This document shows, in pieces, positions 1-8,557 of a stretch of DNA of 64,000 nucleotides. The notes below the pieces were generated by a model, which was not told where the DNA came from, did no database searches, and saw only the letters and a program-made list of their open reading frames with translations. The position numbers and the translations under genes were made by a program. Origin of the DNA: Enterobacter sp. C2 (GTDB lineage: Bacteria; Pseudomonadota; Gammaproteobacteria; Enterobacterales; Enterobacteriaceae); the NCBI RefSeq assembly GCF_019880405.1, contig NZ_CP082269.1:3224001-3288000 (forward strand), given 5' to 3'. The first letter of the stretch is position 1. The number at the start of each line of letters is the position of its first letter.

Positions 1-428
1 TCAGTTTCAGGGAAATACGGATTTTTGTAGTTACCGTACGGCACATTAAAAATGCCGCGCTTGTTATAACGACAAATACCACGATAGCCATGCCGGTTTA
101 AATATAAAAAGAGCGCTGCCCGCCACTCTGGATCGCAGTCATGGTTGAAATTATCACGGCTGTCGTAATAACCATCTTCTGTATTAAATGTATTGAAAAG
201 GTGCTTTGCTCGCTCAATAAATCCGAGCACATCATCTTTAATCTGCTGATACATGTTAATCAGGTCAGGATTAATATCCGCGACAAGATAATGAGGATAG
301 TCTGTTGCCATCATTACAGCGCAGGAACCTGCGAAAGGTTCAACCAGTCGCGGGCCAGCGGGTAAGTGCTTTTTCAGGTGCGGCATAACAACGGTTTTAT
401 TGCCCGCCCATTTTAGAATGGTGCTCAT
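1..428 (-). CDS. P2-like prophage Dam-type DNA adenine methylase (partial)
   Basis: Leftward gene that runs off the left edge; 142 codons are visible from an ATG at 426-428. The N-terminus reads MSTILKWAGNK, followed by LVEPFAGS about 30 residues in. These are the LKWxGxK and PFxGS (SAM-binding) blocks of the Dam/D12 class of N6-adenine methyltransferases. The catalytic DPPY motif would lie beyond the window. Its start overlaps the preceding gene's stop as ATGA, so the two are probably translationally coupled. P2-like phages commonly carry such a gene in the early region, where it may protect phage DNA from restriction; that role is inference. Confidence 0.85.
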   Translation of the reverse strand, partial: MSTILKWAGNKTVVMPHLKKHLPAGPRLVEPFAGSCAVMMATDYPHYLVADINPDLINMYQQIKDDVLGFIERAKHLFNTFNTEDGYYDSRDNFNHDCDPEWRAALFLYLNRHGYRGICRYNKRGIFNVPYGNYKNPYFPET

Positions 429-649
429 ACAGCCCCCTTGTAGTGCTTACCTTTCAGTTCAGCGATTTCCTGACAGGTGATGCAGCATTGCACACCCGGA
501 ATAACAGCCCGGCGTTCAGCTGGAATAGGGCCGCCGCATGCCTGGCAGAAAGACGCAGAAGGCGCAGCCGGACGGCTACGCGCGTTGTGTATGTGGCGCT
601 CACGGTTTTCCTGTTCGCGCTGCTGTACCAGATCCATTGAGTCGGCCAT
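425..649 (-). CDS. TraR/DksA-type zinc-finger protein of the prophage
   Basis: A 74-residue protein with a four-cysteine zinc finger: CQAC at about residue 35, then CCITC about 20 residues later, the arrangement of the TraR/DksA C4 finger. P2-like phages usually carry one in the early operon. TraR-type proteins bind the RNA polymerase secondary channel and mimic DksA with ppGpp; whether this copy does so is inferred only from family. It overlaps its neighbours on both sides (TAATG upstream, ATGA downstream), so it sits in one tightly packed leftward early operon. Confidence 0.8.
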   Translation of the reverse strand: MADSMDLVQQREQENRERHIHNARSRPAAPSASFCQACGGPIPAERRAVIPGVQCCITCQEIAELKGKHYKGAV

Positions 650-876
650 TAGTGCAGCTCCTGAGATTCGTTTTCAAAGCGGGCCGCTTCACGGCGCAGC
701 AGTTCGGCGGCTTCTTTGCCGTTCAGCCCCTGCTGGGTGATATGGATAGCCAGCGACTCAAGACGGATTGAAACGGCGAGGGCACGGTCTTTACGCTCAT
801 CATTTTTTGCGGCTGTCAGCAATACTGTCAGTACGTCGCTGTCAACTGTATAATTGCGGGTTTCGGTATTACGCAT
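649..876 (-). CDS. Small P2-like early protein (probably DUF2732 family)
   Basis: A 75-residue, mostly helical, charged protein starting MRNTETRNY with a clear ribosome binding site (CTGGAG) upstream. The central NDERKDRALAVSIRLE stretch and the C-terminal AAELLRREA-type helix are what I remember of the DUF2732 family of P2-like phages, but I cannot confirm this without a search. No function is known to me. It lies in the leftward early operon and its stop codon overlaps the start of the zinc-finger gene. Confidence 0.6.
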   Translation of the reverse strand: MRNTETRNYTVDSDVLTVLLTAAKNDERKDRALAVSIRLESLAIHITQQGLNGKEAAELLRREAARFENESQELH

Positions 877-945
877 ATATATTTCTCCAGAATTTGGGCA
901 AAAGAATGCCCGGCGGGTTTACGCCATTAATTTCAGTTGGGTTAA

Positions 946-1317
946 TTACTCAGGTATTACGCTTTCATGCAGCGAGAAACGACGGGGTAATATTTCACCC
1001 CAGCGAGCTATTTCGTTCATCGCCTGAATCAGTAGCAATCGGCGAGGTTGATCGAAATACTCAAACGGCCTGCCGACCTCATCGCTTTTAAACGCGCCCG
1101 GCTCTTTGCGATTCGCCAGCGTCATGACAGAAAATTTAAAATCATCATTCAGCTTGTTGAAATTACGCAGCGCACCGTTTTGCGTGGCCTTTAATTTCTG
1201 ATGAAACAGGGCGAGACATTCCTCGCCGGACATCTTCACCGGCTGCGCATCAGCACAACCAGCATTATTAAACGGCATCGCACCCGCGTTAATTGGTGCG
1301 GACATGTTGTTAATCAT
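946..1317 (-). CDS. Hypothetical P2-like prophage early protein
   Basis: A 123-residue protein without a motif I can assign. The start at 1317 is supported by GAGG five bases upstream and by a 4-base ATGA overlap with the preceding gene, typical of the P2 early operon. The C-terminal half contains YFDQPRRLLLIQAMNEIARWGE, an amphipathic helix. No signal peptide or membrane segment is visible. It is a conserved-looking early prophage gene by position; function unknown. Confidence 0.6.
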   Translation of the reverse strand: MINNMSAPINAGAMPFNNAGCADAQPVKMSGEECLALFHQKLKATQNGALRNFNKLNDDFKFSVMTLANRKEPGAFKSDEVGRPFEYFDQPRRLLLIQAMNEIARWGEILPRRFSLHESVIPE

Positions 1318-1511
1318 ATCAACCTCAAAAAAGCCATAACTCGGCGCGCAATAGACGCGGGGCGCACAGTGTGCAGTTCATTTAATAATGCCGACTGATC
1401 GCGGCTGGGGTTCCAGCGCGTGCGGTCGCTTCCCGTGATCCAGCCGTGGCCGTAATGCATGGACGGACTCTGGCGAACAAGCAGCGATGCGAATGACGGC
1501 TCATGTTTCAT
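1314..1511 (-). CDS. Fil-like small prophage protein
   Basis: A 65-residue protein, MKHEPSFASLLVRQSPSM followed by HYGHGWI. The LLVRQSP and YGHGWI stretches resemble the phage filamentation (Fil) proteins of P2/186-like phages, which block host cell division when expressed after induction. I chose the ATG at 1511 rather than the upstream GTG because GAGG lies five bases before it. It sits between the CII-like gene and a hypothetical gene in the leftward early operon and overlaps the latter by four bases. The family assignment is from memory of the motif. Confidence 0.55.
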   Translation of the reverse strand: MKHEPSFASLLVRQSPSMHYGHGWITGSDRTRWNPSRDQSALLNELHTVRPASIARRVMAFLRLI

Positions 1512-1518
1512 GCTCACC

Positions 1519-2028
1519 TCACATCAGGCCGAATGTTGCGCCGATACCGCTGACAGTGTCTACAGCGCCAGCTACCGCAGGGTTGCCCTGGATACGGCAT
1601 TGCACTGCCATGGCGGCCAGAAACAGGCAGCGGATCCCGACGTTGACGCTGGACACCATCGAATTTTTTCGGCACTGCGTCATGCGCTCCGTTGATATTG
1701 CGCCTGCTGCGAGCTGGCCTACTTCTGCCGTAGCCTTCATGACATAAACCGGTAGCTTTTCACTAGCCAGCTCATTGACCGGCACACACGGCATGCAGAG
1801 CAGCTGTGCCAGAAAGCCATCGACCAGTGTTGAATCTTCGGTGATATCGGTCAGCAACATAATTTCCGGCGCTGTCAGCTGATGCGGCTGTTCCGGGTTC
1901 AGCTTATTGCGCAGTGTCTGCGGCTTAATGCCTGCTTTATCTGCAAGCTCGGCCACGTTGTGACGCGCTGCAAATGCCTGGCAGGCTTCGTCATAGTGGC
2001 GATGTGTGGAAACCCTAAAATCAAACAT
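1519..2028 (-). CDS. P2-like phage regulatory protein, CII family
   Basis: A 169-residue protein starting MFDFRVSTHRHYDEAC. An N-terminal helix-turn-helix is visible around residues 20-45 (ARHNVAELADKAGIKPQTLRNKLN), followed by an EIMLLTDITEDSTLVDGFL segment typical of phage regulatory CII proteins of the 186/P2 group. In phage 186, CII activates early lysogenic transcription. The start at 2028 was chosen over 2052 because the conserved family N-terminus begins there. It is the first gene after cox in the leftward operon. Confidence 0.75.
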   Translation of the reverse strand: MFDFRVSTHRHYDEACQAFAARHNVAELADKAGIKPQTLRNKLNPEQPHQLTAPEIMLLTDITEDSTLVDGFLAQLLCMPCVPVNELASEKLPVYVMKATAEVGQLAAGAISTERMTQCRKNSMVSSVNVGIRCLFLAAMAVQCRIQGNPAVAGAVDTVSGIGATFGLM

Positions 2029-2060
2029 GCTGTAAATCCTTTTAAGTCTCAATATTGAAC

Positions 2061-2303
2061 TTACAGACCAACAATGACGCGGAAGTTGGAATGACCGAGG
2101 GACTCGCGAACCTGATCGGTTTTGTACATCAGATAACGCAGGCTTACGCGGCCTTTGTTTTTATCTTTTTTAACCATGTACTTAGCAAGCTGACCATGAT
2201 GAATTTTTTGATAAACAGAGCCACGGGAAATACCTTCCCATTCCGCGAACTCTGCAGGCGTAGCCATCTCTTTTGGTACACGAATTGAAATGTCAGTGCT
2301 CAT
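2061..2303 (-). CDS. cox: Cox/Apl-like excisionase and repressor
   Basis: An 80-residue protein with a winged-helix segment (TPAEFAEWEGISRGSVYQKI, residues about 15-34) followed by a basic stretch (KKDKNKGR). This is the arrangement of P2 Cox-family regulators, which repress the lysogenic promoter and direct excisive recombination together with Int. It is the first leftward gene and is divergent from the CI repressor across a short A+T-rich control region, as expected for the lysis-lysogeny switch. Confidence 0.75.
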   Translation of the reverse strand: MSTDISIRVPKEMATPAEFAEWEGISRGSVYQKIHHGQLAKYMVKKDKNKGRVSLRYLMYKTDQVRESLGHSNFRVIVGL

Positions 2304-2419
2304 AGTGCAGTATCTCTTAGTTTGGTTTCGTTTTATCTCGTTTTATACAGTTTTGGTTTGTTTTTCAAACCTTGAGCGAATACTAAGTTCGCATTTTATA
2401 TACGTCAAGAGGTTTGTTT
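2304..2419. promoter_or_regulatory. Lysis-lysogeny switch region between cox and cI
   Basis: A 116-base divergent intergenic region, T-rich on the plus strand, with recurring TTTGGTTT, CGTTTTAT and TTTTTCAAACC runs between the divergent cox and cI genes. Position and repeats fit overlapping lytic and lysogenic promoters with repressor operators. I do not assign individual -35/-10 boxes. Confidence 0.5.
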
Positions 2420-3052
2420 ATGAGATCCATAAAGGTTGGGAATGACAGCGGCGGCCGTGATGCAATTAATAGGCTTATTAAGGCCTATAACTTCAGTTCC
2501 CGGCAGCAACTGTGCGACCATCTATCAGTTTCGAAAAGCACTATGGCAAACAGGTACTTAAGAGACAGCTTCCCTGCAGAATGGGTAATACAATGCGCAC
2601 TCGAAACCGGAGTTTCTCTGCTGTGGTTAACAACAGGACAAGGGGAAAAAAATGACAATGACTCGCAGGAGAAAAGTTTTGATTTCGTGAACCCTACTCA
2701 CATCAAAAAGCTGTCGGAAGTAGTTGCTCCAGAAATCGACAAAGCCACACTGGATGGAGGTGCCTTAGTGGAACACGGCAAAATCATATTGGATAACAGC
2801 CTCATACCGCACAACATGACCAACCCTTTACTTATCCATACTGAAAATGGCTCTTATCTCGTGGATCGTAGCGGCACACCACCAGTAAATGGCGTATGGC
2901 TTGTTGATATTGATGGAATCAAAACGATAGCAAAACTTGCGCGTATACCGGGCAACCGCTTAGTTGTCCAGCAAGGCGAATCATCCTTCGAATGCAGTCT
3001 AGTTGATATTGAGGTTGTAGGCCGCGCTATGAAAGTCATTAAGAGCATTTGA
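2420..3052 (+). CDS. P2/186-like CI repressor
   Basis: A 210-residue repressor. The N-terminal domain has a helix-turn-helix at about residues 15-50 (INRLIKAYNFSSRQQLCDHL, then SVSKSTMANRY) and ends in the WVIQCALETGVSLLWL segment characteristic of 186-type CI proteins. The C-terminal half (GSYLVDRSGTPPVNGVWLVDIDG) resembles the LexA/CI dimerisation fold, but I see no clear self-cleavage site. It maintains lysogeny by repressing the divergent cox operon. The ATG at 2420 follows CAAGAGG. int begins one base after its stop, so the two are co-transcribed. Confidence 0.8.
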   Translation: MRSIKVGNDSGGRDAINRLIKAYNFSSRQQLCDHLSVSKSTMANRYLRDSFPAEWVIQCALETGVSLLWLTTGQGEKNDNDSQEKSFDFVNPTHIKKLSEVVAPEIDKATLDGGALVEHGKIILDNSLIPHNMTNPLLIHTENGSYLVDRSGTPPVNGVWLVDIDGIKTIAKLARIPGNRLVVQQGESSFECSLVDIEVVGRAMKVIKSI

Positions 3053-3053
3053 T

Positions 3054-4073
3054 ATGACCATCAGAAAACAGCCTAACGGAAAATGGTTATGCGAGTGTTA
3101 CCCTAACGGGCGTGATGGCAAGCGTGTGCGCAAGCAGTTTGCGACAAAGGGCGAAGCTGTAGCATTCGAAAACTTCACCATGGATGAAGTGAACAAAAAG
3201 CCGTGGCTGGGTGAAAAGGAAGATCGGCGGCGTTTGTCAGAATTGATCGAGCAGTGGCATTCCCTTTACGGCCAGACGCTTGCAGACCCCAAACGTCTAA
3301 TGGCGAAGCTAGGCATCATTTGTAATGGCCTTGGCAATCCCGTGGCATCAGAACTGACAGCCGGTGACTTTACGAAATACCGTGAAGCACGGTTAAAGGG
3401 CGAAGTACGGAATGAAGATGGCGCGCTTATGTCACCAGTTAAGCCCCGCACGGTAAATCTGGAACAGCGTAACTTATCATCTGTTTTTGGCACCCTGAAA
3501 AAGCTGGGCCACTGGTCAGCGCCTAACCCGTTAGCCGGACTACCAACATTCAAAATCGCAGAGGGGGAATTGTCGTTCTTGGCCCCGGAAGAAATTAAAC
3601 GCCTGCTTGATGCCTGCGCTGATTCTCAAAGCCCCAGCCTGTTGATGATTGCAAAGGTATGCTTAGCCACCGGTGCGCGGTGGAGTGAAGCCGAAAACCT
3701 ACAAGGCCATCAGTTATCTAAATACCGGATCACCTATACCAAAACTAAAGGCAAGAAAAATCGAACCGTACCGATTTCTCAGGATCTGTATGACGAACTA
3801 TCCAAAAACAGAGGGAAGCTATTCACGCCATGCAGAAAAGCTTTTGAGCGTGCAGTAAAACGAGCAGGTATCGACTTGCCCGAAGGCCAGTGCACGCATG
3901 TTCTGCGCCATACATTCGCCAGTCATTTTATGATGAACGGCGGAAACATTCTCGTCCTTAAAGAAATATTGGGCCATTCCGATATAAAAATGACAATGGT
4001 CTATGCGCACTTCTCTCCAGACCATCTTGAAGATGCTGTTACTAAAAACCCTTTAACTTTATTAAAATCATGA
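3054..4073 (+). CDS. int: P2-like prophage tyrosine integrase
   Basis: A 339-residue site-specific tyrosine recombinase that would integrate and excise the prophage at ssrA. The N-terminal arm-binding part (MTIRKQPNGKWLCECYPNG) is of the P2 type. The catalytic domain shows Arg in ATGARWSEAENL, HVLRHTFASHF (His-x-x-Arg), then LGHSDIKMTMVYAHF with the nucleophilic Tyr. All catalytic residues are present, so the enzyme looks intact. It is co-transcribed with cI, and its stop codon overlaps the start of the next gene by four bases, which is unusual because int normally abuts the attachment site. Confidence 0.9.
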   Translation: MTIRKQPNGKWLCECYPNGRDGKRVRKQFATKGEAVAFENFTMDEVNKKPWLGEKEDRRRLSELIEQWHSLYGQTLADPKRLMAKLGIICNGLGNPVASELTAGDFTKYREARLKGEVRNEDGALMSPVKPRTVNLEQRNLSSVFGTLKKLGHWSAPNPLAGLPTFKIAEGELSFLAPEEIKRLLDACADSQSPSLLMIAKVCLATGARWSEAENLQGHQLSKYRITYTKTKGKKNRTVPISQDLYDELSKNRGKLFTPCRKAFERAVKRAGIDLPEGQCTHVLRHTFASHFMMNGGNILVLKEILGHSDIKMTMVYAHFSPDHLEDAVTKNPLTLLKS

Positions 4074-5212
4074 ACAAAAAAACCTTGAAATTAATTATTT
4101 TCGTTAGTGTGACAATAATTTTCACTTTGATTAACAATTACTTGATACACAATAACCATCAGAAATTATTTCTCATTCTACTACCCTTAAGCCTTGCGAC
4201 TATGTCATTTATTTTTTGGCATTTTAATTGGTTGAAACTTAATGAAAAAAACTTATTCACCCAGCCTTTATTCATTACATCAATATTGTTACCTTTATAT
4301 TATTTTTTAATGTTTGGCTTATGGGTATGGAAGGATCATCAGATAGAACTATCATCAAATGGATTCATGAACTTCTTAACAATAAGCAAACTCCCATTAC
4401 TAATATTAGCCCTATCAGTTCCTCTCGCATCAATAATCAATAATATCCATAGAACCATTCAAACAGAAAAACAAATATCTGAAGCACAGTTAAAAAATAA
4501 ATTCGACATTTCAATAAATCATATAAAATACTATACCGAACTTTTTAAGAAGATAGAACCGAAGGAAATCACAGAGAATTACGCCATAAAAGACCCTAAC
4601 AATCAAATGTATACAACTTACGAAGTCACATTTAGCCCAATTATCCACTACCCAAGTAATTTATACAAAAAAATATTCAGTGCAGAAATCTTTGGGTTAG
4701 ACGGAAGTATAAAACAAAGCGAAAAATTTTTAATCAAATTAAATAACGACTGGAAACATCTGAATCAATGTTTTCAAAAACTAAATAAGTTTAACTCTGC
4801 TCTAATCACACAAAAAAATGCTGTTAATTTTAGAGCAGTAAAGTGCAAGATTTATTTTGAAATATGCATTGCATACGAGACACTATGCCGAACACTAGAA
4901 CTAGGCGACTATCGTCCTGAGGTTTCTTTCATCATGGAGGATCTTGATAATAATTATCAAATTTGGATACCATTCTATAACTTCCAAACTCTTTACAACT
5001 CCATTAAAACCGTAGAAAGAATCTCATTACAAATTTTTGATATAATAAACGTTCAAAATATTGAAGTTTACTTTCCTTCTTTTCCAAAATTGTTCCTTTA
5101 TGGTCCTGGAGCAGTGCACGACTGGTCACACTCTATGAATAGAGTAACTGCGATGAGTGGAGTTCCAAGTTGTATAAGTGACATTTCTTACAGATTTACG
5201 TCTCATAGTTGA
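4070..5212 (+). CDS. Predicted membrane protein coupled to prophage int (unknown function)
   Basis: A 380-residue protein I do not recognise. The first 140 residues hold about four hydrophobic segments (around residues 7-25, 33-52, 66-87 and 105-125). A hydrophilic cytoplasmic-looking region rich in Lys, Asn and Ile follows, with several paired Cys/Tyr positions. Its DNA is much more A+T rich than the rest of the prophage, suggesting separate acquisition. It starts inside the int stop codon (ATGA) and ends 114 bases before the ssrA attachment sequence. Accessory genes at prophage edges often encode lysogenic conversion or phage exclusion; that is only inference here. Confidence 0.75.
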   Translation: MNKKTLKLIIFVSVTIIFTLINNYLIHNNHQKLFLILLPLSLATMSFIFWHFNWLKLNEKNLFTQPLFITSILLPLYYFLMFGLWVWKDHQIELSSNGFMNFLTISKLPLLILALSVPLASIINNIHRTIQTEKQISEAQLKNKFDISINHIKYYTELFKKIEPKEITENYAIKDPNNQMYTTYEVTFSPIIHYPSNLYKKIFSAEIFGLDGSIKQSEKFLIKLNNDWKHLNQCFQKLNKFNSALITQKNAVNFRAVKCKIYFEICIAYETLCRTLELGDYRPEVSFIMEDLDNNYQIWIPFYNFQTLYNSIKTVERISLQIFDIINVQNIEVYFPSFPKLFLYGPGAVHDWSHSMNRVTAMSGVPSCISDISYRFTSHS

Positions 5213-5326
5213 ATGGCGACATTTTGGCGGCAGAGCATTAAAAATGCATAAAACGGACAAACACCAAATAATACTAACACTCTGCTTTTAAAGGTAAATA
5301 ACTGTTTTCATTACAGTAAAAATGGT

Positions 5327-5371
5327 ATGTAGGAATTTCGGACGCGGGTTCAACTCCCGCCAGCTCCACCA
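5327..5371 (+). repeat. ssrA (tmRNA) 3'-end copy, prophage attachment site
   Basis: Forty-five bases matching the 3' end of enterobacterial tmRNA as I know it: the T-arm GGACGCGGGTTCAACTCCCG followed by the acceptor end CCAGCTCCACCA. The bases before 5327 do not continue into tmRNA, so this is only the duplicated tail. It marks the att site left by integration into ssrA. The intact ssrA should lie to the left of the window, beyond the rest of the P2-like prophage. Confidence 0.9.
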
Positions 5372-5414
5372 AAATTCTTTGTCGATGGTCACCAGAGCCT
5401 GAGACGAAGTCCTG

Positions 5415-5449
5415 AAAGCCCGTAAGGCGTAAGCCTGACGGGCTTTTTT
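5415..5449 (+). terminator. Original ssrA terminator
   Basis: The hairpin AAAGCCCGT...ACGGGCTTT is followed by a T-run. It lies 44 bases after the tmRNA tail, as in the native ssrA locus, and shows that the chromosomal flank of ssrA resumes here. Confidence 0.8.
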
Positions 5450-5546
5450 GTGCCTGTCGTTGTTCAGCGAGCATTGCTGAGAGCTATCACTTTTGGCACC
5501 CTGGATGGGACCCACAACGAAGGGTCAAAAAATCGAGGATCCCAAA

Positions 5547-6776
5547 ATGGCAAAAATCGCTAAGAAACTCACTGACATTGAAATCAAAAGCACCAAGCCA
5601 GCCGGCAAAGAAATCAACTTGTTTGGCGTTAATGGTTTGATCCTACGAATCGCTCCCCTCTTGAAAGGAGGGAAGAAGAATTGGTATTTCAGGTATGTAG
5701 TGCCAGTGAGTAATAAAAGAACCAAAATGAGCCTTGGGACCTACCCTCACCTTACACTGGCAAGAGCCAGAGCCTTACAAGATGAATACCTGTCCTTGCT
5801 TGCAAATGGCATTGATCCCCAAGTCCATAACAGCGATAAAGCTAATGCCTTAAAGAATGCTACTGAACATACTCTCCAAGCCGTGGCAAGGAAATGGTTA
5901 GATGAGAAGGTAAAGACCTCAGGTATCTCACAAGACCATGCAGAAGACATCTGGCGAGGCCTGGAGAGAAATATCTTTCCATGCTTGGGTAATGTTTCTG
6001 TCAATGAGATCCGACCCAAACTCTTAAAGCAACATCTTGACCCTATTGAGCAACGAGGAGTCCTTGAAACTTTACGGCGAATCATTTCCCGATTAAATGA
6101 AATTTTTCGTTATGCAGCAACTGAGGAACTTATCGAATTCAATCCGGCTGACAACCTTGGACAACGGTTCAGTAAGCCTAAAAAGCAGAATATGCCAGCA
6201 TTATCCCCTTCCGAACTCCCCCGCTTCCTGGTTGCTCTAACTAATGCTTCTGTCCGTTTAGAAACAAGGCTACTGATTGAGTGACAACTTCTCACATGGG
6301 TTCGCCCTGGTGAAGCGGTTCGTGCGAGATGGGCTGATATAGATACTGACAACTCAATGTGGGACATCCCTGCTGAGTTTATGAAAATGAAGAAGCCTCA
6401 CAAAGTTCCACTAAGCAAAGAAGCTTTGAGAGTCCTAGAGTCAATGAAAGCGATAAGTGGGCATCGTGAATGGGTGTTTCCAAGCATAAAGGCTCCTCTT
6501 AGCCATATGCATGAACAAACAGCTAATGCGGCCATAATCCGTATGGGCTTCGGAGGTGAGCTGGTAGCTCACGGTATGCGATCCATTGCTAGAACGGCTG
6601 CTGAGGAGTCTGGCAAGTTTAGGACTGATGTCTTAGAAGCCGCCCTTGCCCACTCGAAGAAAGATGAAATAATTGCAGCCTATAATCGTGCCGAGTATCT
6701 CGCAGAACGAATGGTTCTCATGCAGTGGTGGAGTGATTATGTCATTGCTCAAAAATTTAAAGCTATTGCGGCATAA
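5547..6776 (+). pseudogene. P4-type integrase interrupted by an in-frame stop
   Basis: A tyrosine integrase of the P4/CP4-57 (IntA) type that follows ssrA directly, the usual place for such island integrases. The N-terminal DUF4102-like domain (KKLTDIEIKSTKPAGKEINL) and core-binding domain are intact. After RLLIE the frame meets TGA at 6282-6284, where family members have Trp (TGG). The same frame then continues through QLLTWVRPGEAVRARWADID to the C-terminal catalytic part, including HGMRSIARTAAEES and ALAHS. No frameshift is needed: a single G-to-A change explains the break. The ATG at 5547 has GAGG upstream. The enzyme is presumably inactive, which would fix the island in place unless another integrase acts. 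Confidence 0.85.
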
Positions 6777-6930
6777 CAACTCTATAAGGGGTTAAATCTC
6801 CCAGCCCCTTATCCACCAAGACATAAACCATTTTTGACACCACTTTTTCTAAACCAAGATACATGGGCTGTAACTTACAAAAGCGATTTTCTGCATGAAC
6901 TGGCAAACGTCTCTGGTATTGAAAATTTAT

Positions 6931-8538
6931 TTATAGCTTGTTCTTTTGTGGTTTACATAGCTTCTTTTTATAAATATCTGGGTCCACAGCAATTTTGCAG
7001 ATCCTGACCTCATACCCAAAATTGGTAATACTTTTGTGGAAATTTTTTAAGTTTATTTTAGAAAACAAAGGTAAATCTTCGGGAAGATTTTTATTAGAAG
7101 CTATGGCGAAAACTAGTTTATATTTTTTAGCATCTGGTCTATTTATATGATCGACTAATTTTATATGAGTAGGTAGTTTTTCATTAAGCTTGCTTCGAAA
7201 CTCACAGTCACTTACAAAAAGTTCAGAACCTACAAACCCTTGTGAAAAAAGATGGCTCATACTTTGCGAACCAGTGTAATATTTTACATGGATAAAATCT
7301 GATTGACCTCTGATAAGATCACAAAACTCAATCTTACTTTTACCACCACCATGATGAATAAATTTCTGATCCATGTGTGTAAAGGAATTATCATCGTGGC
7401 AAAGTTTTTTATTATAATCTTCCTCTCGTTTATATGAATATATAGGGAATTTATCCGACTCCTCATAATGAATTATTTTTTTCATTTCATCATCAATAGT
7501 CGATACAAATCTCCTATCTGCAACATACCATATAGAGTCTCGAAGAATATAATTCTGATCACCTTCTTTTATCTCGGCATAAAGGCATCTATATAAAGAC
7601 CATTTTTTTATTGATTCAAAGTCAGCATTCAAAACATGCAGGTAACTTCTTTTAAGTTCATCAACAGCTACTTCAGTGTTCTTACCATCGAAATAATCAC
7701 AAACATGGTCTATTGATAAGGTTTCATGAATGAACTTTTGTCTCTTATCAAAGCAATAGCCTATTTGATTTTCCCATTCTACTATTTCTGGCTCCCCAAG
7801 CCACAAATCATTGAAATCTTTTTCCTTTATCCGATCAATCAAAAGTGAATCCAATATCTCAACCTCTGCTTCATCAGCCTCCTTGATATTGTTAACCCAT
7901 TCGAACTCTTCAGGAAGAGGTAACAAGTAAATAGAGTCTATTTTAATTAACAATTCTGGAATAGCTTTCAATTCAATGTCAGGCATGATCACAAATGCAT
8001 CTTTACCAGTAATTTTACTTCCTAAAATATCTTCTGTCGAGGTGCCTGTGAGAGTTGTGAGAATATCCATCTCAGAATCTATTTTTAGGTTGTATATATC
8101 GACTTCTTTACTGCTCTGACTGCGAGTTAAAAGGTTTGTTTCGTTGTGACTACCTTTATCTAAACTGCGTATTTTTTTATGCTCAATACTATTAAGAGTT
8201 GTTTTAAGCCCAAAACCTTTGACAATGCTGCCATCGTTAATTAAGTGATGACCTGTTCCAAACGGGATAAGATATCTGGAATTATTAACTTCGATAACTA
8301 AGACTGCTCCTGTGCTACTGTTCATACCGAAGAAATTAAGTTCTATGTTAGGGTTTTGGCCCATAAAAAATGTGGTCCATTCAGGAGGTTTTGGGTCCAT
8401 GTACTGTTTTACATATAGATATGCTCGTGCATCATCCATCTCGAATTCAATAGGCCTTTTGACCCTTTCCAAATTCAAAACCTGATCAATATCATCGTTA
8501 AACCTTTTTGTTTTATAGATAGAGAGCTTTATCTTCAT
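6931..8538 (-). CDS. TIGR04141/DUF6119-like sporadically distributed protein
   Basis: A 535-residue soluble protein with no signal peptide. Features that resemble the TIGR04141 (DUF6119) family as I remember it are the N-terminal KIKLSIYKTKRF, a central FGTGHHLI, and the C-terminal block SKIEFCDLI...FIHVKYYTGSQSMSHLFSQGFVGSELF. That family is known from sporadic occurrence on mobile islands, often near defence or modification genes; its biochemical role is not known to me. It starts 19 bases after the hxsA stop on the same strand with AGG upstream, so it may be the last gene of the hxs operon. The DNA is clearly A+T rich compared with the core genome. Confidence 0.65.
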   Translation of the reverse strand: MKIKLSIYKTKRFNDDIDQVLNLERVKRPIEFEMDDARAYLYVKQYMDPKPPEWTTFFMGQNPNIELNFFGMNSSTGAVLVIEVNNSRYLIPFGTGHHLINDGSIVKGFGLKTTLNSIEHKKIRSLDKGSHNETNLLTRSQSSKEVDIYNLKIDSEMDILTTLTGTSTEDILGSKITGKDAFVIMPDIELKAIPELLIKIDSIYLLPLPEEFEWVNNIKEADEAEVEILDSLLIDRIKEKDFNDLWLGEPEIVEWENQIGYCFDKRQKFIHETLSIDHVCDYFDGKNTEVAVDELKRSYLHVLNADFESIKKWSLYRCLYAEIKEGDQNYILRDSIWYVADRRFVSTIDDEMKKIIHYEESDKFPIYSYKREEDYNKKLCHDDNSFTHMDQKFIHHGGGKSKIEFCDLIRGQSDFIHVKYYTGSQSMSHLFSQGFVGSELFVSDCEFRSKLNEKLPTHIKLVDHINRPDAKKYKLVFAIASNKNLPEDLPLFSKINLKNFHKSITNFGYEVRICKIAVDPDIYKKKLCKPQKNKL

Positions 8539-8557
8539 TCTATTTTACCTGATATTT

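Noticed and set aside
6784-6812. Hairpin ATAAGGGG...CCCCTTAT after the broken integrase
   Set aside because: A 13-base loop and no T-run; not convincing as a terminator.
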